A DNA stretch of 64,000 nt from Coffea arabica (GCF_036785885.1 NC_092316.1:17229001-17293000); one strand, 5' to 3'. Numbered from the stretch's first letter, positions 34,393 through 47,458 are shown. Translations and numbers: made by a program. The notes: generated by a model not told the origin, from the sequence alone.

Positions 34393-35560
34393 CCACTTCT
34401 TAGAGTCATCTTAGGTTGAGATGGCAATTTTTCTCTTTCTTGAGATTCTAAGCGACTAATTGCGTTTGCCATTTGACTCATTTGATTTTCCAGATTTTGT
34501 ATGCTTGACCTCGTCTCCTATTGAAATTGCAAAGTATTAGAAGCCAATTGTTTAAAATGTCTTTAAGATAAGTACCTGAGATAGAAGAAGAAGGTTGAGG
34601 CCTCGGTAGGTATTGAGACTGAAACCCTTATTGTCGATTAGAGAAGAAATTCGGTGGCTTACTCCCTCCATAACTCAGGTTTGGTCCTTCTAGCCTGGAA
34701 TATACATGTTGGAGTTGGGTATGTGACTAGCCATATTTAGCTGCTCTACATTATCATCTTGTAGCATTAGGCACCCATCTGTGGGATGATTTGCATCCCT
34801 AAAAATTCCACATGGCTTGACCTACTGCATATTTCCTACTGCTATTTGTCGAACCATAGAGGTTAGTTCGGATAATTTTTATTGAAGTGATATAATACTT
34901 ACCTCATTCACTTGTCTAGTAAGTACATCATCCCACGTGCCAAATTCTTGGGAGTTCTCTGCCGTCTCTTCAATCAATTCCTATGTTTCTCAAGGAGTAT
35001 TATTAACAAGTGCACCTCCACTTGCAGCATTTATTATACTCCTTTCTGCATACAAAATACCTTCGTAGAAATACTAGATTAAAAGCTGCTTACTCATTTG
35101 GTGATGGGGGCGATTTGTGCATAATTTCTTGAATCTCTCCCAATATTTGTAGAGAGATTCCTCATGTTGTTGCTTGATGTCACTTACATTCTTTCCAAAA
35201 TTGGCATCTCTGGATGTAGGAAATACTTCTCTAAAAAAATTTTCAACTCAGTCCAGGTTGTGAAACACCCTGCAGGCAAATAATGCTGCCAATCTTTAGC
35301 AGCTCCCTTCAACGAAAGGAAAGGCTCGCATCTTTATCTATTCTTCTGTAATGCTTGAAGGTATCATACTCGAACAGACAATTTGGAACTCCTGGAGGTG
35401 CTTGTGAGGTTCCTCACTTGACAAACCATGAAAAATAGGTGAGAGGATAGATTAGACCTAATTTTAATTCAAAAGTAACATTTTCAGCTAAATCAGGGAA
35501 AGTAATGCAGAGTGGCTATTGATTCAAGTCAAGAGCAGCCAACTCTCTCAAGGTCATGTT
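34393..35560 (-). pseudogene. Athila-type gag, heavily decayed
   Basis: Gag forms the particle core. On the minus strand the start region has ANNMTLRELAALDLNQ (35572-35525), the usual Athila gag N-terminus. Further on, in broken frames, are HEESLYKYWERFKKLCT and PHHQMSKQ followed by YFYEGILYAERSIINAASG, which is the conserved retrotransposon gag domain. Stops and shifts occur between these blocks, and the C-terminal part meets the hAT target duplication at 34385-34392. Confidence 0.8.
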
Positions 35561-35828
35561 ATTGGCCATGATATCCTCTTCTTGCTTAGGATCACTCGAG
35601 TAATCACTAGAAAAATCCACCAACTCAATCATAAAATTAAGCCCTGGGGATGTAGTAGACGACTGCTTTTCCTTGCATTTTCTAGTCTCTTTCCTTACCC
35701 TACACATGGTCTTCTCAAGCTTGGGATCAAAGATTAAATTCACCTATATGAGAAGAACGAGACATAAACTAGCAAAAATATCAAAAAATAAAGTAAAATA
35801 AACTCAAAAGGAAACAAATAAATCAACG

Positions 35829-35850
35829 CCAATCCTCGGCAACGGTGCCA
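35829..35850 (-). promoter_or_regulatory. Primer-binding site for tRNA-Asp
   Basis: The minus strand reads TGGCACCGTTGCCGAGGATT, a close match to the complement of the tRNA-Asp 3' end used by Athila elements. It lies about 12 nt inside the LTR end. Confidence 0.8.
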
Positions 35851-35862
35851 AAAATTAACAAG

Positions 35863-37166
35863 TGTCGAGCCTGTACAACAATAAGTTCCTATTCACGAAA
35901 ATATATAATTGAATATAATGGTAAGTATAGTCATCTTTATAGGGATTAGGAAATTTTGTTTCCTTTCGAGCAAAATCTAATTGGCGGTTTTTCAGAGAAT
36001 TAGGATCGATCGAATTTAGAAAAAGCAAATAACTAAGGAAAGTAAATTAAAATTAATTAATAATTAGCCAATTCTAGCCAAGGTAAAACTTCAGTAGTGG
36101 TTTACCGAACTGCTCATCGATGCAATAATAATTCATTTATTCATTAATAAATAGGTTATAATTGCCAACAAAGTCTGACAATTAACTTTTCCTTACTGTG
36201 TCGATAGTTAAGGTATGACTGTTAGTTATTTTCCTAATTAGAAAATAACTCTAGGTACAATCATAGAATTCAATTTCCTATTTGCCTTTGAAATTAGAAA
36301 ATCCCATTCTAACCAATATACACACTATGAGAATTTATTTAAATTAGATTGTATATCTCCTTGAGACAAATCCAATTATGCCAGTTATCACAAAATTAAG
36401 GCAGTCAAATAGTTATGTTTTCAACCATCTTAATTGGTAGTAGGTTGTAGGGTTAATTCAAATACCGAGTCCTTAATATTTAAACAACAGAATAATCATG
36501 AGAAATTAAATAAAAAATATGTATATCAATGAATAAAAGAAACTAATAAATTCAATTCGATCTCATAGTTATAATTAAACCAAATTTTCTGTTGTCCCTT
36601 GATTAGAAAGAGGAAATTAGTTGTTCCTCATTGAGAATAATCCATACCAAAAAGACGAGAAAAGTTATAAGAGTAGCTCCCTTCCAAGTTTTTCAAAAGT
36701 CGATACCTTTTCTCCCTAGAAGAAGAGGAATAATAATGACTCCACCTATCTCACATTTTTTCCTCTTTCCTTTGTTACCTATCAGTATCCTAATTCTTTT
36801 AGGAAAAGGTATTCTAAAAGTGAAATAAGATAAACTAAAGTAATTTCCTAATATAAATGGAAGACCAATCATTTGCGAAAAAGGATTTTGATTCCAACAA
36901 TTTCGACTCGAACTTGGCAACATCCATGCATGCGAGTCCCAAGCTTCCCGGACATGAAGACTAGATTTAAACATATCCACGTTGAACTGGTTAAGAGTCT
37001 TCTACTGGAAAATCTCTGCATTTAACCCCTTTTCACTCTTTTTCATTCCAAATTCTTACAATCAGCACCAACTGCCAAATATAAGTAGAATCAATCAATT
37101 AATGCAACATTTAGCCAAAAATCAAGGAAAATACTCACAAATTTACTACTAAAACACACCCTATCA
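35863..37166 (-). repeat. Athila 5' LTR
   Basis: About 1.3 kb, beginning on the minus strand with TGATAGGGTGTGTTTTAG at 37166 and ending GGCTCGACA at 35863 (TG...CA). The ends are inferred from the PBS position and TG/CA rule because no second LTR is available for comparison. Confidence 0.65.
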
Positions 37167-37563
37167 CCTTAAAAGGTTATAGTTAGTTCTTAACATCATT
37201 AGGACATTAATTGGTAAGAAATGACAAATTTCAGTACATGAAAATATTAGAAAAAAGTTGAGATCTTAGGAACAGAACATCACTTTCATAAATTCAAGAG
37301 TTTTTGTGGTCAACCTTTTGCGCCTTTTTAGGAGAGAAACATTGAAGTTAATTACTTCACTTGGCAAGAAAATGAACAAAAGTTTCAGCATGCAGAAAGA
37401 GAAGGAAAGTTGAAACGTAAGAACATAACTTCACAATCCAGATTAAGTTTGGGTTTAGGCTGTTTCCACCTTGATCTTTTCGGGCCTGTAGTTTATGTTG
37501 TGAAATTAGTGTTCAGAAGAAAGGACAGTGATGTAGTTGAAGAAAGACACGATTGTGAAAAGT
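37167..37563. other. Spacer between Athila LTR and LINE
   Basis: No gene was recognised. The word GATTGTGAAAAGTG at its right end is repeated just inside the LINE boundary. Confidence 0.4.
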
Positions 37564-37576
37564 GCAAGGGCAAGGA

Positions 37577-40483
37577 CATGATTGTGAAAAGTGAAAATTG
37601 ACCAGATCAAGAACCAATTAACAAGGGTTAAAGACTCTGTAGATGGAAACAAAAAGGCAAGAACTAACCTTCTCAAAAGGCAACTAAAGCAAGCATACAG
37701 GGAAGAAGAACTGCACTGGAGCCAAAAATCTAGAATGAAGTGGCTAAAGGAATGGAATAGAAACACAGTTTTTTCATGCATATGTTAATAGGAGAAGGAA
37801 AAGGAACCAAATACAGCAATTGCAGAAATCTGATGGTAGCTGGACCTCTAGTGATGAGGAAATCGGAGCTAAAATAGCAGAGTACTACAAGCATTTGTTC
37901 ACATCTTCTTGCAGGAGAAATGTTGAGAATATACTTGAGGGAATTCCAAATTCTATAATTGATCAAATGAACCAGGAACTAACCAAACCTATGATGGAAG
38001 AGGAGATAAGAATTGCACTATTCTCTATGGATCCCAACAAAGCCCCTGGTTTGGATGGTATGTCTCATATTTTCTTCCAAAAATTCCGGCATATCATTAA
38101 ACTAGAAGTGGTAAATGCAGTTCAAAGTTTTTTCCAATCCAAATTCATGCTCAAAGCTCTAAGCCACATTGTTATTTCCCTAATTCCTAAAGTTGATTGC
38201 CCCATTGACTTGAAACACTATAGACCTATTAGTTTATGTAATGTGGTGTATAAGGTCATTTCAAAGATTTTGGTGAATAGACTAAAACCACTCCTTAATA
38301 CTTGTATTAGCAAAAATTAGGCTGCATTTGTCCCTGGGAGACAGATCCTAGATAATATAATTATTTCCCATGAATATTTGCAATTCCTGAAAAATAAAAG
38401 ATATGGAAAAGAGGGCTTTATGGCTGTGAAATTGGACATGGCTAACACTTATGATAAGGTGGAGTGGCCTTTCTTACAAGCCATGATGAGAAAAATGGGT
38501 TTCTGTGATTTGTCATGAAATGTGTCAACACTATTTCATACTCTTTTAATGTTAATGGGGAATTAAAGGAGTATATTTCACGAAGTAGGGGAATTAGGCA
38601 AGGAGACCCTCTTTCACCATATTTATTTCTCATATGTTTTGAGGCTTTTTCTAATCTTTTAAAAAGGGCAGATCAAGAAAGGGATTGAAAATCAGCAAGA
38701 GGGGACCGACTCTTACACACTTGCTATTTGCTGCTGATTCTCTAGTGTTTTGCAAAGCATGAACTACTGAAGCTAGGAAGCTAATGGAGCTATTGTACAG
38801 ATATGAATCAGCATCTGGACAACTGGTTAACTTGGAGAAACCAAGTGCCTTCTTTAGCAAAAATGTAGATAAGAAGCAGAAAAGGCAAATCTACCAAATT
38901 TTGGGGAATATTAAACCAGTGTCACAAGGGAAATATTTAGGACTTCCTATGGTCATTTCCGGATCCAAAGATCAGCTGTTTGGATTCATCAAGAATAACA
39001 TTAGCAACAGGATGATGAACTGGAAGAGCAAGAGGTTGAGTTCAGCAGGAAAAGAGGTATTATTGAAAGCAATGTCAATGGCAATGCCAACGTATACTAT
39101 ATCTTGCTTCAAACTGTCAAATAGGCTATGCAAGGACATTAGTGCACTAATGGCAAAATTCTGGTGGGGTAAGATAGATAGGAAAAGCAAAATGCAGCTA
39201 GTCTCCTAGAAGAACATGACAAAAGAAAAACTGGAAGAAGGATTGGGATTTAAAGACTTGCAGAGCAGCTGTGGAGATTCATCACCAAACCCAACCTCCA
39301 GAAGTTCTAAAACCCAAATATTATCCAGAAGGGTCCATAATGGAGTGCAAGGTACCAAAAAATGCTTCATGGTTTTGGCAACGTGTAATTGGAGTGAGAA
39401 ATGAGCTGGATGATGGAATCAGAAGGAGAATAGGAACTGGAAGAAGCACCAAAATCGGGAAAGATAGATGAATTCCTAACTGCAATCAAGGCCAACCAAT
39501 AACCAAAAAACCACCAGGCTGCACTCTGCAGAAGGTGGTGGGCTTGATAACTGGGCATAGGTGGAACAGGCCTCTAATATACAGGCTCTTTAAGGAGAAG
39601 GAAGCTGAAGATATCCTAAGTATTCCAATTAGTATGGTTGACAAAGAGGATAGTACCTTCTGGCCAGATAATAAAAATGAAGAATACATTGTGCAGTCAG
39701 GTAACAGGAGAATATGGAGGAAAAAACAGAACAAAACCAAAGGTGAACAGCAAGTAGACAGCACAAGCTATACCAATCCCAAGTCTCCTATATGGAAAGT
39801 ACTGTGGAAAGTGCTAGTCAAGCACAAACTGAAAGTGTTTGTGTGGAAGTGCTTAAGTGAGGGACTACCAGTGAATGAACTAATATGGAGAAGAACACAT
39901 AAGGGAGACCCCTACTATAAAGGTTGTGGGGAAAGGATGGAAACAGTGGAACATATATTTTTTGAATGTGACAGGGCTAAAGAGATTTGGAAACTAGCGC
40001 CCATTCAATAAGACGGAATCATGGCATCAACTTGCAACTTCAAAAAATGGTGGTCATCAGTTATTGAAGCAAGACGAAGACAATAGGGGATGGAACACAT
40101 TGCACTCAACAATATTTATTAAAAAATCCATTCAACAGTTGATTTATTAAAAAATCCATTCAACAGCTGGAATATTTATTAATAAACATTCAACAGCTGG
40201 AAGATATTAAAAAATCACAGCTGGGTGGCTACGTTGTTGGAAGATATACAAGCACTGAGTATCTTGTATCGAATGTGCTCCTTTTGGTTGGTAGGAATAG
40301 AAAATACGGATCTAAGCTACATAATTAGTGCTCAAGCTTTGAGTAGAATCAAGATGTGGAATGGACTTATCCAGTTCCATTGTGCTAAGTTGCACAACTT
40401 GTAAAGTATCCTTGAGCCTTTGCTCAGGTTGTACATATTTTTTATATAAGCAATACAAATTATCGTTTCGAAAAAAAAAAGAA
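37577..40483 (+). mobile_element. 5'-truncated L1-type LINE, decayed
   Basis: LINEs insert by target-primed reverse transcription. In order: a linker region [20 protein letters not shown] (about 37650-37715), RT fingers/palm DPNKAPGLDGM and HYRPISLCNVVYKVISKIL (37820-38320), [12 protein letters not shown] (38320-38355), RGIRQGDPLSPYLF (38590-38630) and LLFAADSLVFCKA (38720-38760, where the family has FADD). Then KYLGLPMVISG, NWKSKRLSSAGKEVLLKA and AKFWWG, and a zf-RVT segment VFVWKCLSEGLPVNELIWRR...ETVEHIFFEC (39830-39975). At least four in-frame stops and several shifts break it. The endonuclease domain is missing. A poly(A) run closes it at 40471-40480. GCAAGGGCAAGGA (37564-37576) and GCAAGGGCGAGGA (40484-40496) are probable target duplications. 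Confidence 0.88.
40100..40215 (+). repeat. Short tandem units in the LINE 3' UTR
   Basis: Three to four imperfect units of ATTTATTAAAAAATCCATTC-AACAG(T/C)TG, about 35-40 bp each. Confidence 0.8.
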
Positions 40484-40496
40484 GCAAGGGCGAGGA

Positions 40497-43400
40497 ATTA
40501 TACCAAAAAAAAGGTGAGAAATTATTGTGATAATATCTTGCAGGCTTGCCTCTTGAAACTGGATAACAGTTAAGTGCAAACAGCACCACGCAGTACGATT
40601 ACTGTACGAGTAAAAAATTGTAAATTACTAACTTTGTGGATCTTTTGAATTGCTTTGTTTGGCTTTCGTGTGCTCTAGTTTACTACTATTGATTTGTTAT
40701 TTGGTCCGTTTTTTGATCTTTGTGTCAAGCATTCACAATTCGTTACAATACTGGAAGGATGAACGTGGGCAAGGGTAGCTATATGCAGATATGTATTCTC
40801 TTTATACGTAGACTTGTATGATGGTACTATTTTACCCATCCAAATAAGGGTAAAATAGGTAACTCAAAAGATGACATAAACCAAACCCCCCATCTTGGAT
40901 AGTTCCTTATATTATTGGCCGAAAAAGAAAAAATCGGTCACGTATTGATTTGATGCGATTGTTGATTTTTTTTTTTTCTAAAAAACCAACAATATTTATT
41001 AATATTAGTTTTAAAAATTAATGTTTTGTAAGTATTTAACTACTCTACTAATTTTTAAAAACTTCTCTACGTACTTTTGCTATAATGTATGAATATTCAT
41101 CAAATACTACAATGCATATTGAAAATTTGATAGACATTCTTTGATAGTTGAAATTTATTATAATGACCATAAATCTAGAACTACATATTTGTAATAAATT
41201 AAATACGGTACGAGGGAGGGATGGGTTGGGTGGGTCCAGGTTTGAGACCTCCCACTTACATTAAAAAAACTAAATTAAATACAGAAGATACAACAATTCA
41301 TTCCTCATAAACAAATATTCAGTTTTCTATGAAAAAAATAGTTTAGTGATATAAAAATTAAAATAACATTATAAAGTTAATCCATATTTATAAACCAAAT
41401 TACACAAATTTATTAACAAAGGTAAATAATATTAGAAGAGGAGAAACCATATGAAAAAATAATTTAGATTAATTGAAAAGATAAAAGCGATTAGAATAGA
41501 AGAGACCCAATCTATAAATAAAATAATTAGGGAAGAGGTGGATAAATTCTACCCAAAAAAAATTAGGAAGTATGAGTGAGATGTTTTGGATTTGAACCCT
41601 CCCCACTTATACTATAAAAAAATATTTTAAAGAAAAAAATCTGAATATAACCGAACACCAGGTTCCAACTTCTGTCACTGTTCTTGTCATATTATAAAAT
41701 TCTTAATGACGATGATGATGAGCATGGCTGGGATTAACCTATTAATCCTGGAACTGCTACGGCAGCATCATTTGTTTGAGAAATGTTTGTTTTTGTACAT
41801 TTGGATGTTAATCAAATTTATGGGAATGTATTTAGCGTAGTTTTCATTTCTTGGAGGCAATTCATATAAGATTTAGTTCTCTAGAGTATTATTTTTAAAA
41901 GCATTTGTTTTGATAAATTTGCAACCATATCACACAGAAAAGATAAAAAAAAATGGGGTTAACTGTCAGACTTGCAAAGCTATGTGAATGTGTACGTAGT
42001 TTGATGTTACAACAGAGTTCTTTGAAAATTAACGTGTGTTTGATCACCTATAGCGGCGGAGCCAAAACCTTATAGCTCATAAAATTATTTTGCAATGAGA
42101 TATTTGATCTAAAATTGTGTATTTATTTTCAGTTATTTTTTAAATTTTCTGAATTTGTTACTTATTCAAGTAGTATTAAAATTTTTTGTTTAATTGGTTT
42201 AGAAATAAGTTTACCATGAAGTTATTGGTTATTTGGAGGGACAAGGATAGGGATTTTTCAAATATAGGGGGGTAATTTCAAGACAGGAGTGTATTCCTCA
42301 GAATTTTGGAATGTGACAAAAAACCTAAACTGTTATGAAGTTTTTATGACTATTCTATAAATTTTAGCTCCGGCATTGCTATTTAGAAAAAAAAAAAAAT
42401 GTAACAAAAGTAGTTTGAAAACCTGTAGCATACGAACTGTGAAATTGCCGACACAAGTTGGTTCAACCGGTAAGAATGAGTCACTTTTTCACATGCTGAT
42501 GTGAGAGTTGTGTTGATAGTGTATTATTTTGATCCGTGGTGGTGACTGGTGTTGAACTCACCCAAATTGTTTTCCTATAAAAACAAAACAGTTGAAAATG
42601 AAAACATAATATAAATAAAGTAACATATGCTTTCACAATGGGCAAAACGTGTTTTTCGTCAAAAGGAACGAATCCCTATCGCAATATAAAATTTTGAGGT
42701 ACAATAGACTCATTGTATGGAATACGCTCCTCAAATTAAACATACGCGTTTTCTATATGGAAGACAGGAGTGGATTTTTCAATATGGAATACGTGTTTTC
42801 TATTTTATATTGCTTTTTTGAACGAATCCCTATCGCAAAAGCCGATTCAATTTTTGAAATAAAAGTTTGAGAGCGTGAGGGAAATTAATTTCCAATTATT
42901 CGTTGTATAAGAATCCTGATCTGTCAACTTCCGATGTGGCCTTTAACAGGGAGGGATGGCATGTAAGCATTGATTACACGTAGCATCAGTTGATTTTACT
43001 CTATACTCTTTGATAAACTCTTATTTTTATTTTATTTTTTTATAATAAAAAGTTTGGATGATTTCGACATTAGTCATCAGACTCGCTCGTATAGATCCTC
43101 AAAAGTATCGTGGTGACTCCTGTGATCCTCAAAAGCATCGGTAATTTACATTGTACTCTCGTATTGCCCCCTTTAAACCAATCATTACATCCATAACAGA
43201 TTTGAAAATATGATTTTTTTTAGTACATCCTTGCTAACTGCTAAGTAAGCCAACATGAGTTGGCTACAATACTAGTACTACCTTCACCATGATTATTTAA
43301 AAGAGAAGATTTGTGAAGATTTCTTGGGTTGGAGAGGTGCTTATAAATGTGTTTTATGGTGATATTTGGCAACATCTTTTAGAATAGTCGTTTTAGCTCA

Positions 43401-43800
43401 AATTTACTATTTGATGGATCTCAGATTTCTGGCTTTAGATTTCACTTCAAAAGTATTCCGAGTACTCGACTTCAAAAGTATTTGAAGATCGCAGCTTCTT
43501 CTTTTTGTATGTGAAGCTCGAAGTTGGAGGCTTTGGATTGAAAACTTACTTCACCAAAAAGAGTTAGAAGTTTCAAAACCTATTATATTGTTGCAATACA
43601 ATATATGATTTATCTTTTACCAAGATGAATACAGAATCATCTTGGACATGTTGCATGCAATTCTGGTAGCGCAACCAATGTTGCGGATTCCATCCTTGCC
43701 AATCTCACCAACCAAAATTATTTTTTCCCTTCTTCTTTGGGGCTAAAAGAAAAGGCTAGGCCTGTTGAATTAGTTACCTTGCAAATATAAAGAAGGGTTA
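40497..43800. other. AT-rich intergenic DNA with small repeats
   Basis: No gene was recognised. Contents seen: a perfect 11-bp inverted repeat CTATTTTACCC...GGGTAAAATAG (40827-40858); phrases such as GATTTGAACCCTCCCC (41592) typical of dispersed repeats; and a pair of GAACGAATCCCTATCGCAA direct repeats (about 42666 and 42820). Decayed repeat DNA seems the best reading. Confidence 0.4.
42047..42385. mobile_element. Possible TIR element (GCGGAGCC-type ends)
   Basis: Left ATAGCGGCGGAGCCAAAA and right inverse ATAGCAATGCCGGAGCTAAAA form imperfect inverted ends about 340 bp apart. A related GCGGAGCCAC word begins the block at 29153. The target duplication is unclear. Low certainty. Confidence 0.35.
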
Positions 43801-44349
43801 TTCGCAGAAACCGGCGACCTTTACTTTTGCCACAAAGTGTTCCAAATAAAAACAGAAATTAGAAGGCAAAGAATGAGAGCAAAGAATAAAGCAGACAGGT
43901 TCAGTCGCATTCTGGAAACCATCTTGTGTGAGACAGCAAGAAAAAGACGTTCGTAATGCAAGACAAGCAAAATCCGAGCGGAAACTAAAACCTTGTCCAT
44001 AACGTCCCTACGACAAAATATTGGACAACTCAATCCCCCTCTCAGTATCTGCCATAAGGAAGAAGAGAGCAGGAGATATGAAATGAAACAAGCAAGTTAC
44101 AGTGAAAGGTTGAGGCTAAGCGGATTATAGCCACCCAAATTATCTCCAAAGCATATCACTTAATTGGTCCAATATTGAAACTTTTGAAAACAGGAAAGAC
44201 TTTAAACAACATATTAATATCATAACTAAAGAATTTGGCGACAACTAGAGCATTAAACTCTTGCTCTAGCTTACTGACTCAAAAGAATATGGTAGCATGG
44301 ATGCGTCATTTCTGATAAAGATTCACAGAAGTCGGCCCATGTGAAGTGA

Positions 44350-44927
44350 TCATAGAATGTTACAGTGGCCGAAATAATCATCACTAACGACGTACCAAAC
44401 ATCACATCTCTGACATGTTTTCGGCAGAGAAGGAAGAGCGTCTTTCTTGTCATCCTTCTTCTCTTCCTTGGGAGGACCAATGCTTGTTAATTGTGCAGTT
44501 CTACTGAACTTCCTGACTTGTTTGATAATGCATACCGGATCAGCCTCCCCAATAACTGTTACTGTACTTTTGGACGGGTCAAGGGCAATAGAAGTTATTC
44601 CTTCTAGCTTTGATATTAAACTCATGACCTTCATTCTGCATTTTGAACAGAGTAGATCCACTGACACCACTGTTTTCTGCCAGGAAATCAAGAGAAACAG
44701 TTACTTGGTTACTTTTTTCTCTGAACTCTAGAAGTAAACATTCTGTGCCACATCAGATGAGCAGAAAAGGTACTGCACAATGTCAGGTTGAGAAGAAACT
44801 AGCATTCAAGTACTGATAAACATTCAGTATATTCAGGACGGACATATACTGCATTAAGCAACAAAAAATGTAAAATTGAAAAATGAAACTTCAAAGCCAA
44901 AACGAAAACCTTTGCGATCAATGGCAT
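44350..44927 (-). CDS. Heavy-metal-associated isoprenylated plant protein (HIPP), two exons
   Basis: HIPPs bind metal ions through an HMA ferredoxin-like fold and attach to membranes by prenylation. Exon 2 (44676-44350) holds the HMA domain: KTVVSVDLLCSKCRMKVMS with the metal-binding CxxC, then LEGITSIALDPSKSTVTVIG and DPVCIIKQVRKFSRTAQLTSI. A Lys/Asp-rich spacer and CQRCDVWYVV follow, and it ends HCNIL, a CaaX-type box whose final Leu favours geranylgeranylation. Exon 2 has no ATG but follows a good acceptor (TTTCTCTTGATTTCCTGGCAG, 44697-44677). An 18-nt first exon at 44927-44910 encodes MPLIAK, with a GT donor and phase 0, giving 114 aa; this exon is my inference. Such a tiny first exon is common in the family. 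No lesions were seen. The spacing of the second Cys pair near the C-terminus is unusual. Confidence 0.8.
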
Positions 44928-47450
44928 GGTACCAAGCAGAAAGAGTAGGGAAAACTAAAATGTTTTTCTGTACTCTGAAGTTAATTGACAGATGCAAGTT
45001 ATATATATATCTCTACCATGAAATCATTTTGTATATATTATGTCCTTGTTCTAATTGTTCCTCTCTTATTTGTTTTATTTTTTCTTACAGGTCTGGTACA
45101 TATTAGTAAATGTACTGACAGTGTTAGGTGGTGAATGAGAGTAAATGCAAGTCAGCAGATTTCCAGAGGGTTACCTGTTAACTTTACTCCACATTTAATG
45201 AGTCTGTCTGTGCGTGCGTGTTGCATCACTATCCCAAAGATGGCATCATGAAATTAAACAAACAATTGGATTGTAATTTTCTTAGAAAATTTTTTACGTT
45301 TTCTGCTAATGCATTTTGTAATTGCCTTTTAACCTTACAGACATCAATCGTAAACAATATATATTTTTCTAGAAAAACTCCTAAAAATAGCAATCGAAAC
45401 AGGTGCTTGGATCTCTTAACATGCAATCATTTGCGGGGTCTATTTCCTTATCTTCCACTGGCGTGTAAAGGGCCTGTTGCATGCATAAATGTCACAAAGT
45501 AGGCTGCAGCATGCAGAAATTTTTCACAAAGTAAACTCCCTCAAGAGTTAAAAACTCAACTTCAGCAAACACTAGAGATTGTTCTGAATTACCATCAAAT
45601 GATTACTCCAGTGATCAAACGGATTTCTTACGAGTGCTATACATTAAACATGACAAAAATCACTAACACAATCTATTGTAGAACGATAATTCTAAGTGGC
45701 AAATATCATATCTTGCGGAGAACAGAAGCACTTTACAAACATCAGACTTCTGGTAAATCATCCAATGCTTGTCTTGTAGTCAGAACCATTACTTCCAAGT
45801 AGAAGAATTCATTGAAAACACACAGAGGCACAAATATATATGCTAGAGAGAGAGAGAAAAAGAGAGACCTTTAAATTGATTAATTTGAGCTACCAAACAG
45901 CCTGTCCACTTCTTGACAAGGGAGCAGGCATTCATCTTCATTTACAAAGCCGATTCATGAACATCCTGGAAAACCAAGTGTTTATTCTGCTCTAATATGG
46001 AAGCCAACTATGACTTTGTTATCTTGCACAGCACAACAAGCAAAATTCTGTAATTTACTCCAAAATCTACTTAGACTTACAAAGAGAAAATTAGTTACAT
46101 GGTCAAATTAATCTAAACTGATCCTGTTTTCTTGCATAAGTTACTGCCATAGATTCAGTCGAAAGTCAGAAAGTTCAACGGGTACAGTTCAACTTGCTGG
46201 AGTGACGAAATTTGAATAATCAGAAACAGGAGTCAAGGGGGTATACAAATGTGTATTAAGTGCATATGGTTCAGCAAAAGGGACCAGGACATCTAATCTC
46301 AGCCCTGCATAGAGAACCGGTGACTACTACAATAAAAGTTGAAGATGAACTTGTTTTGAAAGCTGAAAGTGTCATCTCTAATGCCAGTGAAGAGTCATTG
46401 GAAGCCACTTCATTAATCACGCACTCTCAATCCCATGCAAAACAATTATCCAAGTATAGTCCCATTTACATGTCCAATGTGCTATGATGAACTAAAAACA
46501 ATATTCAGCAGTTGAATTTCCAATTTTCATTCATGTTTGTGGTCTAGACAACTAGTAGCACACCATGTCAACCGCCATGAGTTTCACTAAAAATTCAATT
46601 TGCTATCACTAGAAATAAATATCGACATATGTGGGGTTCAAAAGCTTCCAATCATGGAGTTCAGGGTATTTTACGGCAATAAATTACAACAGCAAATGGT
46701 TACAATTTATAAGGCTACCCTTCAAACTTGAAGGGTAAAAACAATTATACAGGAGCAAGATATTTGAGTATATCCACGGATTTGCAGCTTGTCAAGAAAA
46801 GATAAATGAGCCTTCTTGACTTTCAGCATCTTACATAATTGTGTACCTCGTGAGTAATTCAGTCTCCAGCTGTGTTGAGTAATTAGCTCATGTGCTCTTG
46901 GGAGGCAAGGCAACAAAGTAGCTGATATATCACTTTCCCGGTGGGGGTGGAAATTTCTGACATGTCTCTTTCAACATATGTTCTTCAACAACTCTCCTAT
47001 CTCTGAAAAAACTGGAAAAACCAACTAATCAAGCCATTTATGACCAACAATATCATTTACATATTAACATCACCAGAATCCAACCCAGGGCAAAATGCAG
47101 TCACTAAAACGCATTCAAAGAACTATATGACTCCTCAACAAGTTTGTTCAAATGGCATTAGGTGGCAGCATTTTAGTTGGGTTACTTTCCTACCTCAATA
47201 CAGGACAAAACTGAGACCAAAACAACAGTGCCTAAGATGCAAATGCATTGTGAACTGAGATTTACGAAAGCCGTAGGCATTTTGATTCACCATATGATGA
47301 TTCATGATTCAGCAACTGAATCACAACCTTATCCATAAACTATAGCTCAAATCAAACTGCCTTCAAACCAAATCACTATAGCTCAAGCCTTATCCATAAA
47401 TTCTTCATAGAGATCAACAACATAGCAGCCAACAAAACAACAAATGGCAA
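44928..47450. other. Intergenic between HIPP and OEP24 relic
   Basis: Presumably includes the HIPP promoter. A (GA)n-rich tract is at 45846-45868. The final OEP24 exon expected on the minus strand was looked for here and not found. Short direct repeats with CCTTATCCATAAA and TATAGCTCAA occur at 47325-47400. No other gene was recognised. Confidence 0.4.
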
Positions 47451-47458
47451 CGTGATAC

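Larger units (their letters stand above)
30381..37166 (-). mobile_element. Truncated Athila-type Ty3/gypsy retrotransposon with nested hAT
   Basis: Reading on the minus strand from the right: an LTR (about 37166-35863), a tRNA-Asp-type primer-binding site, decayed gag (about 35540-34393), a hAT insertion, protease (32344-31682) and reverse transcriptase (31170-30381). Integrase and the 3' LTR are missing on the left, so the element is truncated inside pol. Frames are broken throughout gag and between RT blocks. The tRNA-Asp primer, long LTR and gag/protease wording are features of the Athila lineage. Confidence 0.88.

Noticed and set aside
41212..41625. Phrases like GGTTTGAGACCTCCCACTTAC and GATTTGAACCCTCCCCACTTAT suggesting a gene or RNA
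   Set aside because: These are stereotyped words of dispersed plant repeats; no ends, target duplications or coding frames could be tied to them.
43821..44033. Small frame on the minus strand with a hydrophobic segment (LSALFFALILCLLISVFIW)
   Set aside because: Could be a signal or membrane-anchored peptide, but there is no family match, no conserved C-terminus and no supporting exon; chance frames of this size are frequent here.
46260..46487. 75-codon frame possibly representing a missing OEP24 or HIPP exon
   Set aside because: It is on the opposite strand to both genes and shows no similarity to their missing parts.
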